From Bradyrhizobium liaoningense (lineage in GTDB: Bacteria > Pseudomonadota > Alphaproteobacteria > Rhizobiales > Xanthobacteraceae): a stretch of 64,000 nucleotides of DNA. This document shows positions 43,548-53,636 of the stretch, piece after piece. Position 1 is the first letter of the stretch. Every line of letters begins with the position of its first letter. The position numbers and the translations under genes were made by a program. Location of the stretch: contig NZ_JAFCJT010000005.1 in assembly GCF_018130785.1 (NCBI RefSeq), positions 62,001-126,000 on the forward strand, given 5' to 3'. The notes under the pieces were generated by a model. That model was given only the letters and a program-made list of their open reading frames with translations. It ran no database searches and had not been told where the DNA came from.

Positions 43548-44576
43548 ATGGTCGCGCTGCGCGGAAAAGAGATCGACGCCTTCCTCGCCCGTCCCGACGC
43601 GGGCCGACCGATCATCCTGCTCTACGGTCCCGATGCCGGCCTCGTACGCGAGCGCGCCGATGCACTGATTGCCTCGGCCGTCGACGACCCCAACGATCCC
43701 TTCTCACTCGTCAAGCTCGACGGCGACGAACTCTCCGCCGAGCCGTCGCGGCTCGTCGATGAAGCCATGACGGTGCCGCTGTTCGGCGGCCGGCGCGCCA
43801 TCCGTGTCCGCGCCGGCTCCCGCAGCTTTGCCAGCGGTATCGATACGCTGGCGGAGATGGGCGTGAAGGATTGCCGCATCGTGATCGAGGCCGGCGAGCT
43901 GCGCCCGGAATCGCCACTGCGCAAAGCCTGCGAGCGCGCCAAGGCGGCCGTCGCAATCGGCTGCTACCCCGACACCGAGCGCGACCTTGCCAAGCTGATG
44001 GACGACGAGCTCCGCATCGCCAGTTTGCGCATCGCGCAGGATGCCCGCGCGGCGCTGATGTCATTCCTCGGCGGCGACCGCCAGGCCTCGCGCAATGAGC
44101 TGCGCAAGCTGACACTCTATGCACATGGCAAAGGCGAGATCACGCTGGATGACGTGATGTCCGTGGTCGCCGATGCGTCCGAGCTGAAGCTCGATCCCAT
44201 CGTCGACGGTGCCTTCGCCGGTCGGCCCGACATCGTCGAGACCGAGTTTGCAAAGGCCATGATCGCCGGCACCTATCCGGGCGTGATCATCTCCGCCGCG
44301 CAGCGCCAGGCCGCGTGGCTGCACAAATCCGCGCTCGCGATCGCCGATGGCCAGCCTGCCTCCGCCGTGCTCGAGGGCGGCTATCCGCGCCTGCATTTTT
44401 CGCGAAAGCCGGCGGTGGAAACTGCGCTGCGCAATTTCAGCGTAGCGCGGCTCGCCGCAATCATCGAGCAGCTCGCGACCGCCGCGCTCGACACCCGCAA
44501 GCAATCGACGCTCGCCGCGGCAATCGCCCAGCGCACGCTGATGGCCATCGCCGCGAATGCGAAGCGGCGCGGCTGA
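43548..44576 (+). CDS. holA: DNA polymerase III delta subunit
   Basis: 342 residues from ATG 43548 (after CCCAGG). ILLYGPDAGLVRERADAL (about 23-40) is the modified P-loop area of clamp-loader delta; VPLFGGRRAIRVR and SELKLDPIVDGAFAG are further HolA blocks. It opens the sliding clamp during replication. It ends the leuS-lptE-holA group and converges on parB. Confidence 0.9.
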   Translation: MVALRGKEIDAFLARPDAGRPIILLYGPDAGLVRERADALIASAVDDPNDPFSLVKLDGDELSAEPSRLVDEAMTVPLFGGRRAIRVRAGSRSFASGIDTLAEMGVKDCRIVIEAGELRPESPLRKACERAKAAVAIGCYPDTERDLAKLMDDELRIASLRIAQDARAALMSFLGGDRQASRNELRKLTLYAHGKGEITLDDVMSVVADASELKLDPIVDGAFAGRPDIVETEFAKAMIAGTYPGVIISAAQRQAAWLHKSALAIADGQPASAVLEGGYPRLHFSRKPAVETALRNFSVARLAAIIEQLATAALDTRKQSTLAAAIAQRTLMAIAANAKRRG

Positions 44577-44589
44577 GCCGTCCCCTCGT

Positions 44590-44676
44590 CGTCATTGCGA
44601 GGAGCGCAAGCGACGAAGCAATCCAGAATCCCGCCGCGGAGGCAGTCTGGATTGCTTCGCTGCGCTCGCAATGACG
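44590..44676. repeat. 87-bp inverted repeat (family G)
   Basis: CGTCATTGCGAGGAGCGCAA at the left and TGCGCTCGCAATGACG at the right are inverted copies, with inner GAAGCAATCCAGA/TCTGGATTGCTTC also paired. Copies: 49701-49784, and a minimal form at 36593-36618. It lies in the holA-parB gap. Confidence 0.85.
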
Positions 44677-44720
44677 ATGGAGAGAGTTGTGCTCGCAACG
44701 ATCGAGCGAAGCACCAAATC

Positions 44721-44845
44721 CGTCATCCTGAGGTGCGAGCCGCGCGGCGCAACGCGGCGCGAGCCTCGAAGGATGAACGGCCCCGATACAGCCGGGCCGT
44801 CGCCCTTCGAGGGCCGCTGAAGAAGCGGCCACCTCAGGGTGACGG
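44721..44845. repeat. 125-bp inverted repeat (family H)
   Basis: CGTCATCCTGAGGTG at the left and CACCTCAGGGTGACG at the right are inverted copies, with internal GC-rich stems (for example CGGCCC/GGGCCG). It follows the family G element in the same holA-parB spacer of 285 bp, which has no gene. Confidence 0.8.
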
Positions 44846-44861
44846 GATAGAGTTGGTGTGC

Positions 44862-45749
44862 TTACAGCGCGCCCTTCGCGAGCCGCTTCATCACCTCGTC
44901 GAGCTGATCGAGGTTGCGGTAGTTGATCTGGACGGAGCCGCCGGGATCGCGGTGATTGACGGTGACCTTGAGCCCGAGCGCATCGCTGACGCGCTTTTCG
45001 AGGTCGATCGTGTCGGGGTCCTTGTCCTTGCCCCCGCTGGCGCGTGCCTTCTGCGGCTTGCGTTCCGGCACACCCTCTTCGTGCGCGAGCGCCTCGGCCT
45101 GGCGGACGTTGAGGCCTTCCTCGACGATGCGCCTGGCGGCCGCGAGCGGATCGGGCACGCCGATCAGCGCGCGGGCGTGGCCGGCGGTCAGATCGCCGCT
45201 CGTGATCAGCGCCTGCACCTCGGTCGGCAGCTTCGTCAACCGCATCATGTTGGCGATGTGGCTGCGGCTCTTGCCGACGACTTTTGCGATGTCGTCCTGG
45301 CTGCGTTTGAACTCGTTGGCGAGCGCGTGATAGCCCAGCGCCTCTTCCATCGGGTTGAGGTCTTCGCGCTGCACGTTCTCGACGATCGCGAACTCCAGCG
45401 CATCGCTGTCGCTGATGTCGACGGGGACGATCGGCACTTCATGCAGGCCGGCCATCTGCGAGGCGCGCCAGCGCCGTTCACCGGCGATGATCTCGAAGCG
45501 ATCCTGCGCGCCCTTCACCGGACGCACGACGATCGGCTGGATCACGCCGTGCTGCTTGATCGAATCGGAGAGCTCCTTGAGCTCCGTTTCCGAAAAGGCA
45601 CGGCGCGGGTTGCGCGGATTGGGCTTGATGAATTCGATCGGCACCTTGCGCTGCGCGCGCGGACGATCGACATGCTGAGCCTCGCCACCGACATCGCCGA
45701 TCAGACTCGCAAGACCCCGGCCCAGTCGCGAACGCGCTTCGTCAGCCAT
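44862..45749 (-). CDS. parB: chromosome-partitioning protein ParB
   Basis: 295 residues from ATG 45749, with AGGGAG six bases ahead. The N-terminus RSRLGRGLASLIGD is the ParA-stimulating motif. The CTP-binding domain has IKPNPRNPRRAF, ENVQREDLNPMEEA and GERRWRAS; the helix-turn-helix has VGKSRSHIANMMRL; a C-terminal dimer domain ends the protein. ParB loads on parS and spreads as a CTP-clamp. Seven parS-like sites lie 1.6-4.2 kb upstream of this gene. parA is upstream, separated by a family F repeat. Confidence 0.97.
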   Translation of the reverse strand: MADEARSRLGRGLASLIGDVGGEAQHVDRPRAQRKVPIEFIKPNPRNPRRAFSETELKELSDSIKQHGVIQPIVVRPVKGAQDRFEIIAGERRWRASQMAGLHEVPIVPVDISDSDALEFAIVENVQREDLNPMEEALGYHALANEFKRSQDDIAKVVGKSRSHIANMMRLTKLPTEVQALITSGDLTAGHARALIGVPDPLAAARRIVEEGLNVRQAEALAHEEGVPERKPQKARASGGKDKDPDTIDLEKRVSDALGLKVTVNHRDPGGSVQINYRNLDQLDEVMKRLAKGAL

Positions 45750-45796
45750 CGCCAGCTCCCTTGGATTCACGGTGCAGCACTCCAGAACTGAATTAT

Positions 45797-45880
45797 CGTA
45801 GGGTGGGCAAAGCGAAGCGTGCCCACCAGTTGTGTGCGGAAGATGGTGGGCACGGCGAACACGCCTTTACCCACCCTACG
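45797..45880. repeat. 84-bp inverted repeat (family F) between parA and parB
   Basis: CGTAGGGTGGGCAAAGCG at the left and CTTTACCCACCCTACG at the right are inverted copies; the core CGTGCCCACC/GGTGGGCACG is also paired. It nearly fills the 137-bp parA-parB spacer. Confidence 0.85.
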
Positions 45881-45886
45881 GCATCG

Positions 45887-46771
45887 TCAATGCGCGACGC
45901 GCAGCTCGCGCTCGCGCTGGATCACTTCGGTGGCGAGCCGCAGATAAGCTTCGCTGCCGACGCATTTGAGATCGTAGACCAGGACCGGCTTGCCGTAGGA
46001 CGGCGCCTCCGAGATGCGCACGTTGCGCGGGATCATGGTCTTGTAGACCTTCTCACCCATGAACTGGCGAACGTCGGCGACGACCTGGTTCGAGAGGTTG
46101 TTGCGCGAGTCGAACATGGTCAGCACGATGCCGTGGATCGACAGGTTCGGATTGAGCGTCGAGCGCACCTGCTCCACCGTCTGGAGCAATTGCGACAGAC
46201 CTTCGAGCGCGAAGAACTCGCACTGCAGCGGCACCAGGATCGCATCCGAGGCGGCCATCGCGTTCACCGTGAGCAGGTTGAGCGAGGGCGGGCAGTCGAT
46301 CAGCACATAGGTGTAATCGGCGTCCGGCGAGACGTTGTTGTTGAGCGCGCCGATGGCGTCACGCAGCTTGAACGCGCGCCCGGGCGTGGTGCCGAGCTCG
46401 AGCTCGAGGCCGGAGAGGTCCATGGTCGACGGCGCGATGTGCAGCCGCGGTACCGCGGTCGACACGACGGCTTCACGCAGAGGGGCTTCACCGATCAGCA
46501 CGTCATAGGTCGAGCAGGAGCGGTTGCGGCGGTCGATGCCGAGGCCGGTCGAGGCGTTGCCCTGCGGATCGAGATCCACGATCAGGACGCGCTCGCCGAT
46601 CGCAGCGAGTGCCGTGCCAAGATTGATCGCGGTGGTTGTTTTTCCCACGCCGCCCTTCTGATTCGCCAGCGCCAGGATGCGCGGGTGGCCCTGTGGGACC
46701 TCAGCGGCCTGTTCTTGGGTGGTCTCTTCTTGGGCGGTCTGTTCTTGCTGCGGTTCGTCAGTCACGCTCAT
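45887..46771 (-). CDS. parA: chromosome-partitioning ATPase ParA
   Basis: 294 residues. An N-terminal extension rich in Gln and Glu (QEQTAQEETTQEQAAE, about 9-24) precedes the deviant Walker A KGGVGKTTT (about 39-47). LIVDLDPQGNASTGLG and DYTYVLIDCPPSLNLLTVN hold the Walker A' and B elements. ParA dimers coat the nucleoid and draw ParB-parS complexes poleward. parB follows on the same strand, and rsmG precedes it after 30 bases, giving the usual rsmG-parA-parB run. Confidence 0.97.
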   Translation of the reverse strand: MSVTDEPQQEQTAQEETTQEQAAEVPQGHPRILALANQKGGVGKTTTAINLGTALAAIGERVLIVDLDPQGNASTGLGIDRRNRSCSTYDVLIGEAPLREAVVSTAVPRLHIAPSTMDLSGLELELGTTPGRAFKLRDAIGALNNNVSPDADYTYVLIDCPPSLNLLTVNAMAASDAILVPLQCEFFALEGLSQLLQTVEQVRSTLNPNLSIHGIVLTMFDSRNNLSNQVVADVRQFMGEKVYKTMIPRNVRISEAPSYGKPVLVYDLKCVGSEAYLRLATEVIQRERELRVAH

Positions 46772-46801
46772 CGCAAATTCCCCACTCGACCCCTGAACGC
46801 C

Positions 46802-47572
46802 TCAGCCGCGCCGCTCGACGGACATCAGCTCGACGATCCAACCGTCGCCTGTACGGCTCTGGTGAAGCTGCGGCTGAATATTCCAATATTTAGCGGCTTC
46901 GGTCAATTCAGCCTCTACATCTTGACCCTTAAGAAACAGCGCCTTTGCGCCCTGGCGCATCAGCGGCTCCGCAAAGCCTATGAGTTGATGTAGCGGAGCC
47001 AGCGCACGCGCGGTGACGCAATCGACGGGGCCGGTGATTCTATCCACATTATCCCCGATCTCAGCGAGATGTACGACCCCCGGAGATGTGGTGACGCGGA
47101 TCGCTTCGCGCAGAAAGGCGGCCTTCTTGGCGATTCGCTCGACGAGATGGACGCTGGCGCCCGGCGTCCCGGCCATGGCACAGGCGAGGACGATTCCGGG
47201 AAAGCCGCCGCCGCTGCCGAGGTCAGCCCAGCGTTTGGCCGACGGCGCGAGATCGACGAGCTGGAGCGAGTCGGCGATGTGCCGGGTCCAGAGCTGCGGC
47301 AAGGTGGAGGGCGCGACCAGATTGGTCTTCGCCTGCCACTCCCGGAGCAGCGCGATGTAGCGATCGAGGCGCGCTTCCGTTTCATGTGAAACGGGAGCGA
47401 GCCTGAGCGCCGCGAACTTGTCCGCGGCGATGATGGAGTCCAGCGACCGATCGTTGGCACTGGCTTTGTCGATCTTCGGTCTGGCCGGCGCCGGTTCGAA
47501 TCGACGACCCGCGCCCTCACCCGCCGATGGTTTCCCTGATGACGATCTGCCGCCCGGCCCGCGCTGTTTCAC
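46802..47572 (-). CDS. rsmG: 16S rRNA (guanine527-N7)-methyltransferase
   Basis: 256 residues if the GTG at 47572 is used; RsmG proteins are usually 200-220, so about the first 40 residues (Ser, Gly, Ala and Pro rich) are extra, or the true start is later, for which there is no ATG. SAM-binding LGSGGGFPGIVLA (about 119-131) and LVERIAKKAAFLREA are typical; TARALAPLHQLIGF is the late signature. The presumed start codon lies within a parS site, and a second parS-like site (47378-47393) lies inside the coding region. Confidence 0.92.
   Translation of the reverse strand: MKQRGPGGRSSSGKPSAGEGAGRRFEPAPARPKIDKASANDRSLDSIIAADKFAALRLAPVSHETEARLDRYIALLREWQAKTNLVAPSTLPQLWTRHIADSLQLVDLAPSAKRWADLGSGGGFPGIVLACAMAGTPGASVHLVERIAKKAAFLREAIRVTTSPGVVHLAEIGDNVDRITGPVDCVTARALAPLHQLIGFAEPLMRQGAKALFLKGQDVEAELTEAAKYWNIQPQLHQSRTGDGWIVELMSVERRG
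47378..47393. other. parS-like site 1 (inside rsmG)
   Basis: CGTTTCATGTGAAACG differs from the perfect parS TGTTTCACGTGAAACA at three positions. It lies in coding sequence, as some parS sites do. Confidence 0.55.
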
Positions 47573-47580
47573 GTGAAACG
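47565..47580. other. parS site 2 (overlaps rsmG start)
   Basis: TGTTTCACGTGAAACG matches the 16-bp parS consensus at 15 positions. It begins between mnmG and rsmG and contains the GTG start of rsmG. Confidence 0.92.
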
Positions 47581-47581
47581 C

Positions 47582-49462
47582 CTATGCGATCGCCTTTGAG
47601 GTCTTCCGTGCCTCGCGCCGGAGATAGGCCGCGAGGATGCCGAGCGCTGCCGGCGTCATTCCGTCGATCCGGCCAGCCTGGCCGACGGTGAACGGCCGCG
47701 CCTTCTCCAGCTTGGCCCGCACCTCGTTGGAGAGACCGGGGACCTGCTGATAGTCGACGTCCGACAGCACCATCCCCTCATCGCGCCTGAAAGCTTCGAC
47801 ATCGGCGCTCTGGCGCTCCAGGTAGACGTCGTACTTGGCGTCGATCTCCAGATGGGTAGCAATAACGGGGTCGGTCGCCGACAGCTCCGGCCAGATGGTC
47901 CGGACCTGGCTCCAGCCGATGTCCGGATAGGCCATCAGCTCGAAGGCCGACCGGCGCTGACCATCGCGGTTCAGGGACAGCCCGTGCTTGATCGCCTCGT
48001 TCGGCGTGATCGTCAGGGATTTCGACAGCGTCCTGGCCGCATTCAGAGCGCCCATCTTGGCACGGTGATGCTGCGTCCGGGCACTTCCGACGCATCCAAG
48101 TGCGATCCCCTTCTCGGTAAGGCGCTGATCGGCATTGTCAGCCCGCAGCGTCAGCCGATACTCGGCCCGCGAGGTGAACATCCGATAGGGTTCGCTGATG
48201 CCGCGGGTGACGAGGTCGTCGATCATCACGCCGAGATAGCCGTCTGCGCGGTCGAAAACGGTCAGAGCGGCGCCGCTCGCGGCCAAAGCTGCATTCAGGC
48301 CAGCCACGATACCCTGCCCGGCAGCTTCCTCGTATCCCGTCGTACCGTTGATCTGCCCGGCCAGGAACAGGCCGCGGAGACGCTTGGTCTGAAGGGTCGG
48401 ATCGAGTTCGCGGGGGTCGATATGGTCGTATTCGATGGCATAGCCCGGACGGACCATCTTGACCCGCTCAAGGCCGGGGATGGTCGCGAGGATCGCGAGT
48501 TGGACCTCCTCCGGCAGCGAGGTCGAGATGCCGTTGGGATAGACGGTGCTATCGTCGAGCCCTTCCGGCTCCAGGAAGATCTGATGGCCATCGCGGTCGC
48601 CAAAGCGGACGATCTTGTCCTCGATGGACGGGCAATAGCGCGGCCCGGAGCTCTTGATCTGGCCGGAGTACATCGGGGAGCGATGAACGTTGGCCCGGAT
48701 CACCTCATGGGTCGCGGACGTGGTCCGGGTGATCCCGCACTGGATCTGCGGGGTCGTGATCCGGTCCGTCATCACTGAGAATGGCTCTGGCGGCTCGTCT
48801 CCGGGCTGCATTTCAACCGCGGACCAGTCGATCGTGGTGCCGTCCAGACGAGGCGGCGTCCCGGTCTTGAGCCGTCCAAGAGTGAAGCCGGCCCGCTCAA
48901 AGGAGCTCGAAAGACCCATGGCCGGTGCCTCACCGACGCGGCCAGCGGGCCAGTTCTTCTCGCCGAGATGGATCAGACCGCGGAGGAAGGTGCCGGTGGT
49001 GACGACGACCGCCCCTGCCCGAAGCTCCCGACCGTCCGCCAGACGCAGTCCAGTCACCCGGCCATCGACCACGATCAGCTCGTCCGCCTCGCCTTCGACA
49101 ACGGAAAGACCCTCGGTCTCCGCGATCGCGGCCTGCATGGCGGCAGCATAGAGCTTCCGGTCGGCCTGGGCCCGCGGACCACGGACAGCCGGACCCTTGC
49201 GGCGATTGAGGACGCGAAACTGGATGCCGCCGGCATCGCCGACCCGGCCCATCAAACCATCGAGGGCATCGACTTCGCGGACCAGGTGGCCCTTGCCGAG
49301 ACCGCCAATGGCGGGATTGCAGGACATCGCGCCGACGGTGGAGAAGCGGTGCGTCACCAGAGCGGTCGTCGCGCCCATCCGAGCGGAAGCAGCCGCGGCT
49401 TCACAGCCGGCGTGGCCGCCGCCAATGACGATGACGTCGAAACTCTCTCGCTCTGTTCGCAT
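47582..49462 (-). CDS. mnmG: tRNA uridine-5-carboxymethylaminomethyl modification enzyme MnmG
   Basis: 626 residues from ATG 49462. FAD-binding [18 protein letters not shown] (about 13-30), [20 protein letters not shown] (about 49-68) and [13 protein letters not shown] are GidA hallmarks, and the C-terminal helical domain ends [15 protein letters not shown]. With MnmE it makes the cmnm5 modification at U34 of several tRNAs. It lies between mnmE and rsmG; both junctions carry parS sites. Confidence 0.98.
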   Translation of the reverse strand: MRTERESFDVIVIGGGHAGCEAAAASARMGATTALVTHRFSTVGAMSCNPAIGGLGKGHLVREVDALDGLMGRVGDAGGIQFRVLNRRKGPAVRGPRAQADRKLYAAAMQAAIAETEGLSVVEGEADELIVVDGRVTGLRLADGRELRAGAVVVTTGTFLRGLIHLGEKNWPAGRVGEAPAMGLSSSFERAGFTLGRLKTGTPPRLDGTTIDWSAVEMQPGDEPPEPFSVMTDRITTPQIQCGITRTTSATHEVIRANVHRSPMYSGQIKSSGPRYCPSIEDKIVRFGDRDGHQIFLEPEGLDDSTVYPNGISTSLPEEVQLAILATIPGLERVKMVRPGYAIEYDHIDPRELDPTLQTKRLRGLFLAGQINGTTGYEEAAGQGIVAGLNAALAASGAALTVFDRADGYLGVMIDDLVTRGISEPYRMFTSRAEYRLTLRADNADQRLTEKGIALGCVGSARTQHHRAKMGALNAARTLSKSLTITPNEAIKHGLSLNRDGQRRSAFELMAYPDIGWSQVRTIWPELSATDPVIATHLEIDAKYDVYLERQSADVEAFRRDEGMVLSDVDYQQVPGLSNEVRAKLEKARPFTVGQAGRIDGMTPAALGILAAYLRREARKTSKAIA

Positions 49463-49519
49463 GCGCGGACTTCTATCGCAGAGGCCGAAAAGCCGGAAGT
49501 AGAAACTGGGTGAGGCGGC

Positions 49520-49535
49520 TGTTTCACGTGAAACG
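49520..49535. other. parS site 3
   Basis: TGTTTCACGTGAAACG, 15 of 16 matches to the consensus, in the mnmG-mnmE spacer. Confidence 0.92.
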
Positions 49536-49563
49536 GTGCGGCCAGGAGGCGGTTCGCATTTTC

Positions 49564-49590
49564 GCGAAAACAACCCCATGCACAGTAGAA
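49564..49590. repeat. 27-bp sequence repeated exactly at 8920-8946
   Basis: Identical to 8920-8946 over 27 bases in the same orientation. Here it lies between parS sites 3 and 4. Confidence 0.9.
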
Positions 49591-49609
49591 GGGGCATTGA
49601 GCGAGCTGC

Positions 49610-49625
49610 TGTTTCACGTGAAACA
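49610..49625. other. parS site 4 (perfect palindrome)
   Basis: TGTTTCACGTGAAACA is the perfect 16-bp parS sequence. Confidence 0.97.
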
Positions 49626-49700
49626 AGATGCGCCTAACCGGGAGAGAACTCCTGGCGAGATCTCGCACGGCTCTGGGCACAAGCGATCGGGCTACACCAT

Positions 49701-49784
49701 CGTCGCGAGCGGAGCGAAGCAATCCAGAATCCCTCCGTGGAAGCAGTCTGGATTGCTTCGTCGCAAGGGCTCCTCGCAATGACG
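49701..49784. repeat. 84-bp inverted repeat (family G)
   Basis: CGTCGCGAGCGGAGCGAAGC at the left and CTCCTCGCAATGACG at the right, with inner AGCAATCCAGA/TCTGGATTGCT paired. Lies in the 554-bp mnmG-mnmE spacer (49463-50016), which holds five parS sites and no gene. Confidence 0.8.
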
Positions 49785-49883
49785 AGCTTGGGGGACGGCC
49801 GCCGGCCACGAGCCTTACAACCCGTCAGACGATCAGACCCTGTGCACGAGCCGCTCGGACCGGGGGCTGGCGAATCGTCCTCC

Positions 49884-49899
49884 TGTTTCACGCGAAACA
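49884..49899. other. parS-like site 5
   Basis: TGTTTCACGCGAAACA, one mismatch to the consensus at the centre. Confidence 0.85.
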
Positions 49900-49920
49900 G
49901 CGCCCGAGCCCGCAAGCATC

Positions 49921-49936
49921 TGTTCCACGTGAAACA
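49921..49936. other. parS-like site 6
   Basis: TGTTCCACGTGAAACA, one mismatch to the consensus. Confidence 0.85.
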
Positions 49937-49958
49937 GGACCGGAACCCATCCCGTTGC

Positions 49959-49974
49959 TGTTTCTCGTGAAACA
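49959..49974. other. parS-like site 7
   Basis: TGTTTCTCGTGAAACA, one mismatch to the consensus; spaced 38 bp from site 6, as site 6 is 37 bp from site 5. Confidence 0.85.
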
Positions 49975-50016
49975 CAAGGAATGAACAAGGCCTAGTTCTA
50001 CAATGAAGAACTAGCG

Positions 50017-51375
50017 CTACTTTCCGATGCAAAATTTCTGGAAGATGGCCCCAAGGACATCCTCGACGTCGACCCGGCCCAACAGCCGGCCCAAGGCATA
50101 GGCCGCAGCACGCAGCTCTTCGGCCGCGAGTTCCTCGCCGTCTTCTACAAGCTCCAGGCTCCGGCGCAAGCTGTCCGATGCCCGGCGCAACAGATCTCGC
50201 TGGCGGGCGCGGGTCACCAACGCGCCCTCGGTCGTCCCGAAAAACTCGGCTGCGAATTTCACGAGGGCATCGATCAGGTCGGGAACGCCGTCTCCCCGGC
50301 TCGCCGAGATCCCGAACTCGCCGTGCAGCCCGACTCCCCCCGCCCCGCCAAGATCGATCTTGTTGCGGACGATCCAGACCGAGCCGCGTGATCGATCACT
50401 GCTGGGGCCAGACTTCCCGAGCGAGCGCATCGCGCCCGGATCGACGGCGTGTCCGCCCTCCACCAGCCACAGCACGAGGTCGGCGTCTTCGGCGCGCGCC
50501 CGCGCCCGGCGCACACCTTCCTGCTCCACGGGATCGTCGGTCTCGCGGATACCGGCGGTGTCGATGACCGTGACGGGATAACCATCGAGATCGAGCTGCA
50601 CCTCGATCACGTCGCGCGTGGTGCCGGCATGCGGCGAGACGATCGCGACCTCGCGGCGCGTGAGCTGGTTGATCAGAGTCGACTTGCCGACATTCGGCTC
50701 GCCCGCAATCGCAACCACCAGGCCATCGCGCAGGCGTTCAGAATGTCCCTGTGCCGCAAGGACTTCTGTGATTTCGGCATGCAGCGCTTTGATCGCTTTC
50801 ACCGCCGGCACCCTCAGCTCGGCCGGCACGTCGCCCTCGTCGGAGAAATCGATGCCGGCCTCGATCAGCGCCGAGGCCTCGATGATGCGCTCACGCCAAT
50901 CGCGCGCGCGATTGCCGAGCAAGCCCTGCAACTGACGCAGCGCCTGGCGGCGCTGCCGGTCCGTGTCGGCATGGATGAGATCGTCGAGGCCCTCGGCCTC
51001 GGTGAGATCGAGCTTGCCGTTCTCGAAAGCGCGCCGCGTGAATTCGCCGGGCTCGGCCGCCCGCATATTCGGAATTACAGAAATAGCTGCCAGGAGCGCC
51101 GCCAGCACCGCGCGGCCGCCATGGACGTGGAATTCAGCGACGTCCTCTCCGGTCGCGCTTTTCGGCCCTGGAAACCAGAGCACGACCGCATCGTCGATCG
51201 GCTGGCCCCCGCCATCCCTGAGCAGTCGGTGGCTGGCCTGTCTCGGCGCCGGCCGCTCGCCCGCAAGGGTCGTCAGCGCCAGGCCTGCCTGCGGGCCCGA
51301 CACGCGCACCACAGCGATCGCGCTCGGCGCACGGCCGGACGACAGCGCAAAGATGGTCTGGTCTCGCGGATGCAT
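50017..51375 (-). CDS. mnmE: tRNA modification GTPase MnmE
   Basis: 452 residues. The N-terminal THF-binding domain (about 1-115) begins [20 protein letters not shown]. The G domain (about 215-375) has G1 GEPNVGKST, the G3 DTAG and the G4 area VRNKIDL. The protein ends FCIGK, the conserved C-(I/L/V)-G-K tail with the active Cys. It is the partner of MnmG in U34 modification of tRNAs. The upstream gene on the same strand is rho, separated by 313 bp. Confidence 0.97.
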   Translation of the reverse strand: MHPRDQTIFALSSGRAPSAIAVVRVSGPQAGLALTTLAGERPAPRQASHRLLRDGGGQPIDDAVVLWFPGPKSATGEDVAEFHVHGGRAVLAALLAAISVIPNMRAAEPGEFTRRAFENGKLDLTEAEGLDDLIHADTDRQRRQALRQLQGLLGNRARDWRERIIEASALIEAGIDFSDEGDVPAELRVPAVKAIKALHAEITEVLAAQGHSERLRDGLVVAIAGEPNVGKSTLINQLTRREVAIVSPHAGTTRDVIEVQLDLDGYPVTVIDTAGIRETDDPVEQEGVRRARARAEDADLVLWLVEGGHAVDPGAMRSLGKSGPSSDRSRGSVWIVRNKIDLGGAGGVGLHGEFGISASRGDGVPDLIDALVKFAAEFFGTTEGALVTRARQRDLLRRASDSLRRSLELVEDGEELAAEELRAAAYALGRLLGRVDVEDVLGAIFQKFCIGK

Positions 51376-51688
51376 GGCCTATTTGTCCGGCTGGCGGGGA
51401 AAAGGCAAACGGCCCGTTCTCGCGATGCCGCCACCCCCTTTTGCTGCGCTCTGGCCCGCAGCAACGGCTATATTGCGATGCAATATACGGTGCAGCATTT
51501 TGCTGCAGAAGCAGCCGCGCTCTGACATCGACAAATCGCCAAAGTCAAGCATTGCGTAAATATATCAACAGCTTCCGGCAAACCCGGATTTCCCTTCGTC
51601 CCATCGCCATGCTGCACCTCTCCGCAGCAAGGCCGCACAAAAGAAAAGGGCGCCCGAAGGCGCCCTCTGATCTCATGCTGCATCGCAC
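51376..51688. other. 313-bp spacer between mnmE and rho
   Basis: Apart from the rho terminator (51638-51665) no gene or repeat is recognised. An AT-rich patch with TGCAATATACGG and a GTAAATATATCAACAG stretch (about 51556-51571) could hold the mnmE promoter, but I could not place -35 and -10 boxes convincingly. Confidence 0.5.
51638..51665 (-). terminator. intrinsic terminator of rho
   Basis: On the minus strand GGGCGCC-TTCG-GGCGCCC is followed by TTTTCTTTT. The TTCG tetraloop makes a very stable stem. It starts 24 bases past the rho stop codon. Confidence 0.92.
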
Positions 51689-52954
<1,266 letters not shown>

Positions 52955-53007
52955 TGGGGTGGTCCTGTGGGGTAACCTTGGGAGGGGGTGCGAGGAGGCT
53001 CTGAAAT

Positions 53008-53032
53008 GCGGACGTGAGAAGGTAAGGTCCGC
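53008..53032 (-). other. hairpin in the rho leader
   Basis: GCGGAC and GTCCGC (6-bp stem, 13-base loop) lie in the untranslated leader 54-78 bases before the rho start codon. A regulatory role is only inferred. Confidence 0.4.
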
Positions 53033-53138
53033 AGGTCTGGCAAGGAGAGTGCCGGTGAGGCTTCAAACCTGATGCGGTGTCCGGCCTCTGGAAAGCTCAG
53101 ACACAACCACATCCGCCTGCGTTGGGTGGGATATCGCT

Positions 53139-53167
53139 AATATAGAAAATCGCTCCCCACTCCGCAA
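53139..53167 (-). promoter_or_regulatory. sigma70-type promoter of rho
   Basis: On the minus strand TTGCGG (complement of 53162-53167) and TATATT (complement of 53139-53144) are separated by exactly 17 bases. Transcription would start near 53131, giving a leader of about 178 nt before the rho ATG. Confidence 0.7.
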
Positions 53168-53201
53168 GCCGAAGCGCTGAGCGATTCATCGCAAGCCTTG
53201 C

Positions 53202-53636
53202 CTAGAACGGTTTCACGATCACCATGATGACGATGAAAATCATCAGAACAGTCGGCACCTCATTGATAATCCGATAGAATTTCTGGCTGCGCGGACGCCG
53301 GTCGGCGGCAAAATCCTTGCACCAGCGTGAAAAAAAGCCGTGGACCGCGGACATTACCAGGACCAGTGCCAGTTTTACGTGCAGCCACCCGAAAGAGAAC
53401 CAGTGGCCGGACCAGGCGAGATAGAGCCCGGCCAGCCATGTGACGATCATGGCGGGGTTGATGATCGCCTTGAGCAGCCGGCGCTCCATCACCTTGAACG
53501 TTTCCGACTGCTTGGAGCCGATCTCGGCCTCGGAGTGATAAACGAACAGCCGCGGTAGATAGAGCATGCCCGCCATCCAGGAGATGACGGCGATCACATG
53601 CAGCGCCTTGATCCAGAGATAGACGTCTTCGAACAT
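53202..53636 (-). CDS. hemJ: protoporphyrinogen oxidase HemJ
   Basis: 144 residues, four transmembrane helices. The conserved His residues are in WIKALHVIAVISWMAGMLYL (about 8-27) and FVYH; other hallmarks are NPAMIVTWLAGLYL and HVKLALVLVM. HemJ performs the six-electron oxidation of protoporphyrinogen IX in the inner membrane, in place of HemG or HemY. ATG 53636 is used; homologues begin there. In many alphaproteobacteria it is flanked by hemE near oriC; hemE is not present here. Confidence 0.93.
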   Translation of the reverse strand: MFEDVYLWIKALHVIAVISWMAGMLYLPRLFVYHSEAEIGSKQSETFKVMERRLLKAIINPAMIVTWLAGLYLAWSGHWFSFGWLHVKLALVLVMSAVHGFFSRWCKDFAADRRPRSQKFYRIINEVPTVLMIFIVIMVIVKPF

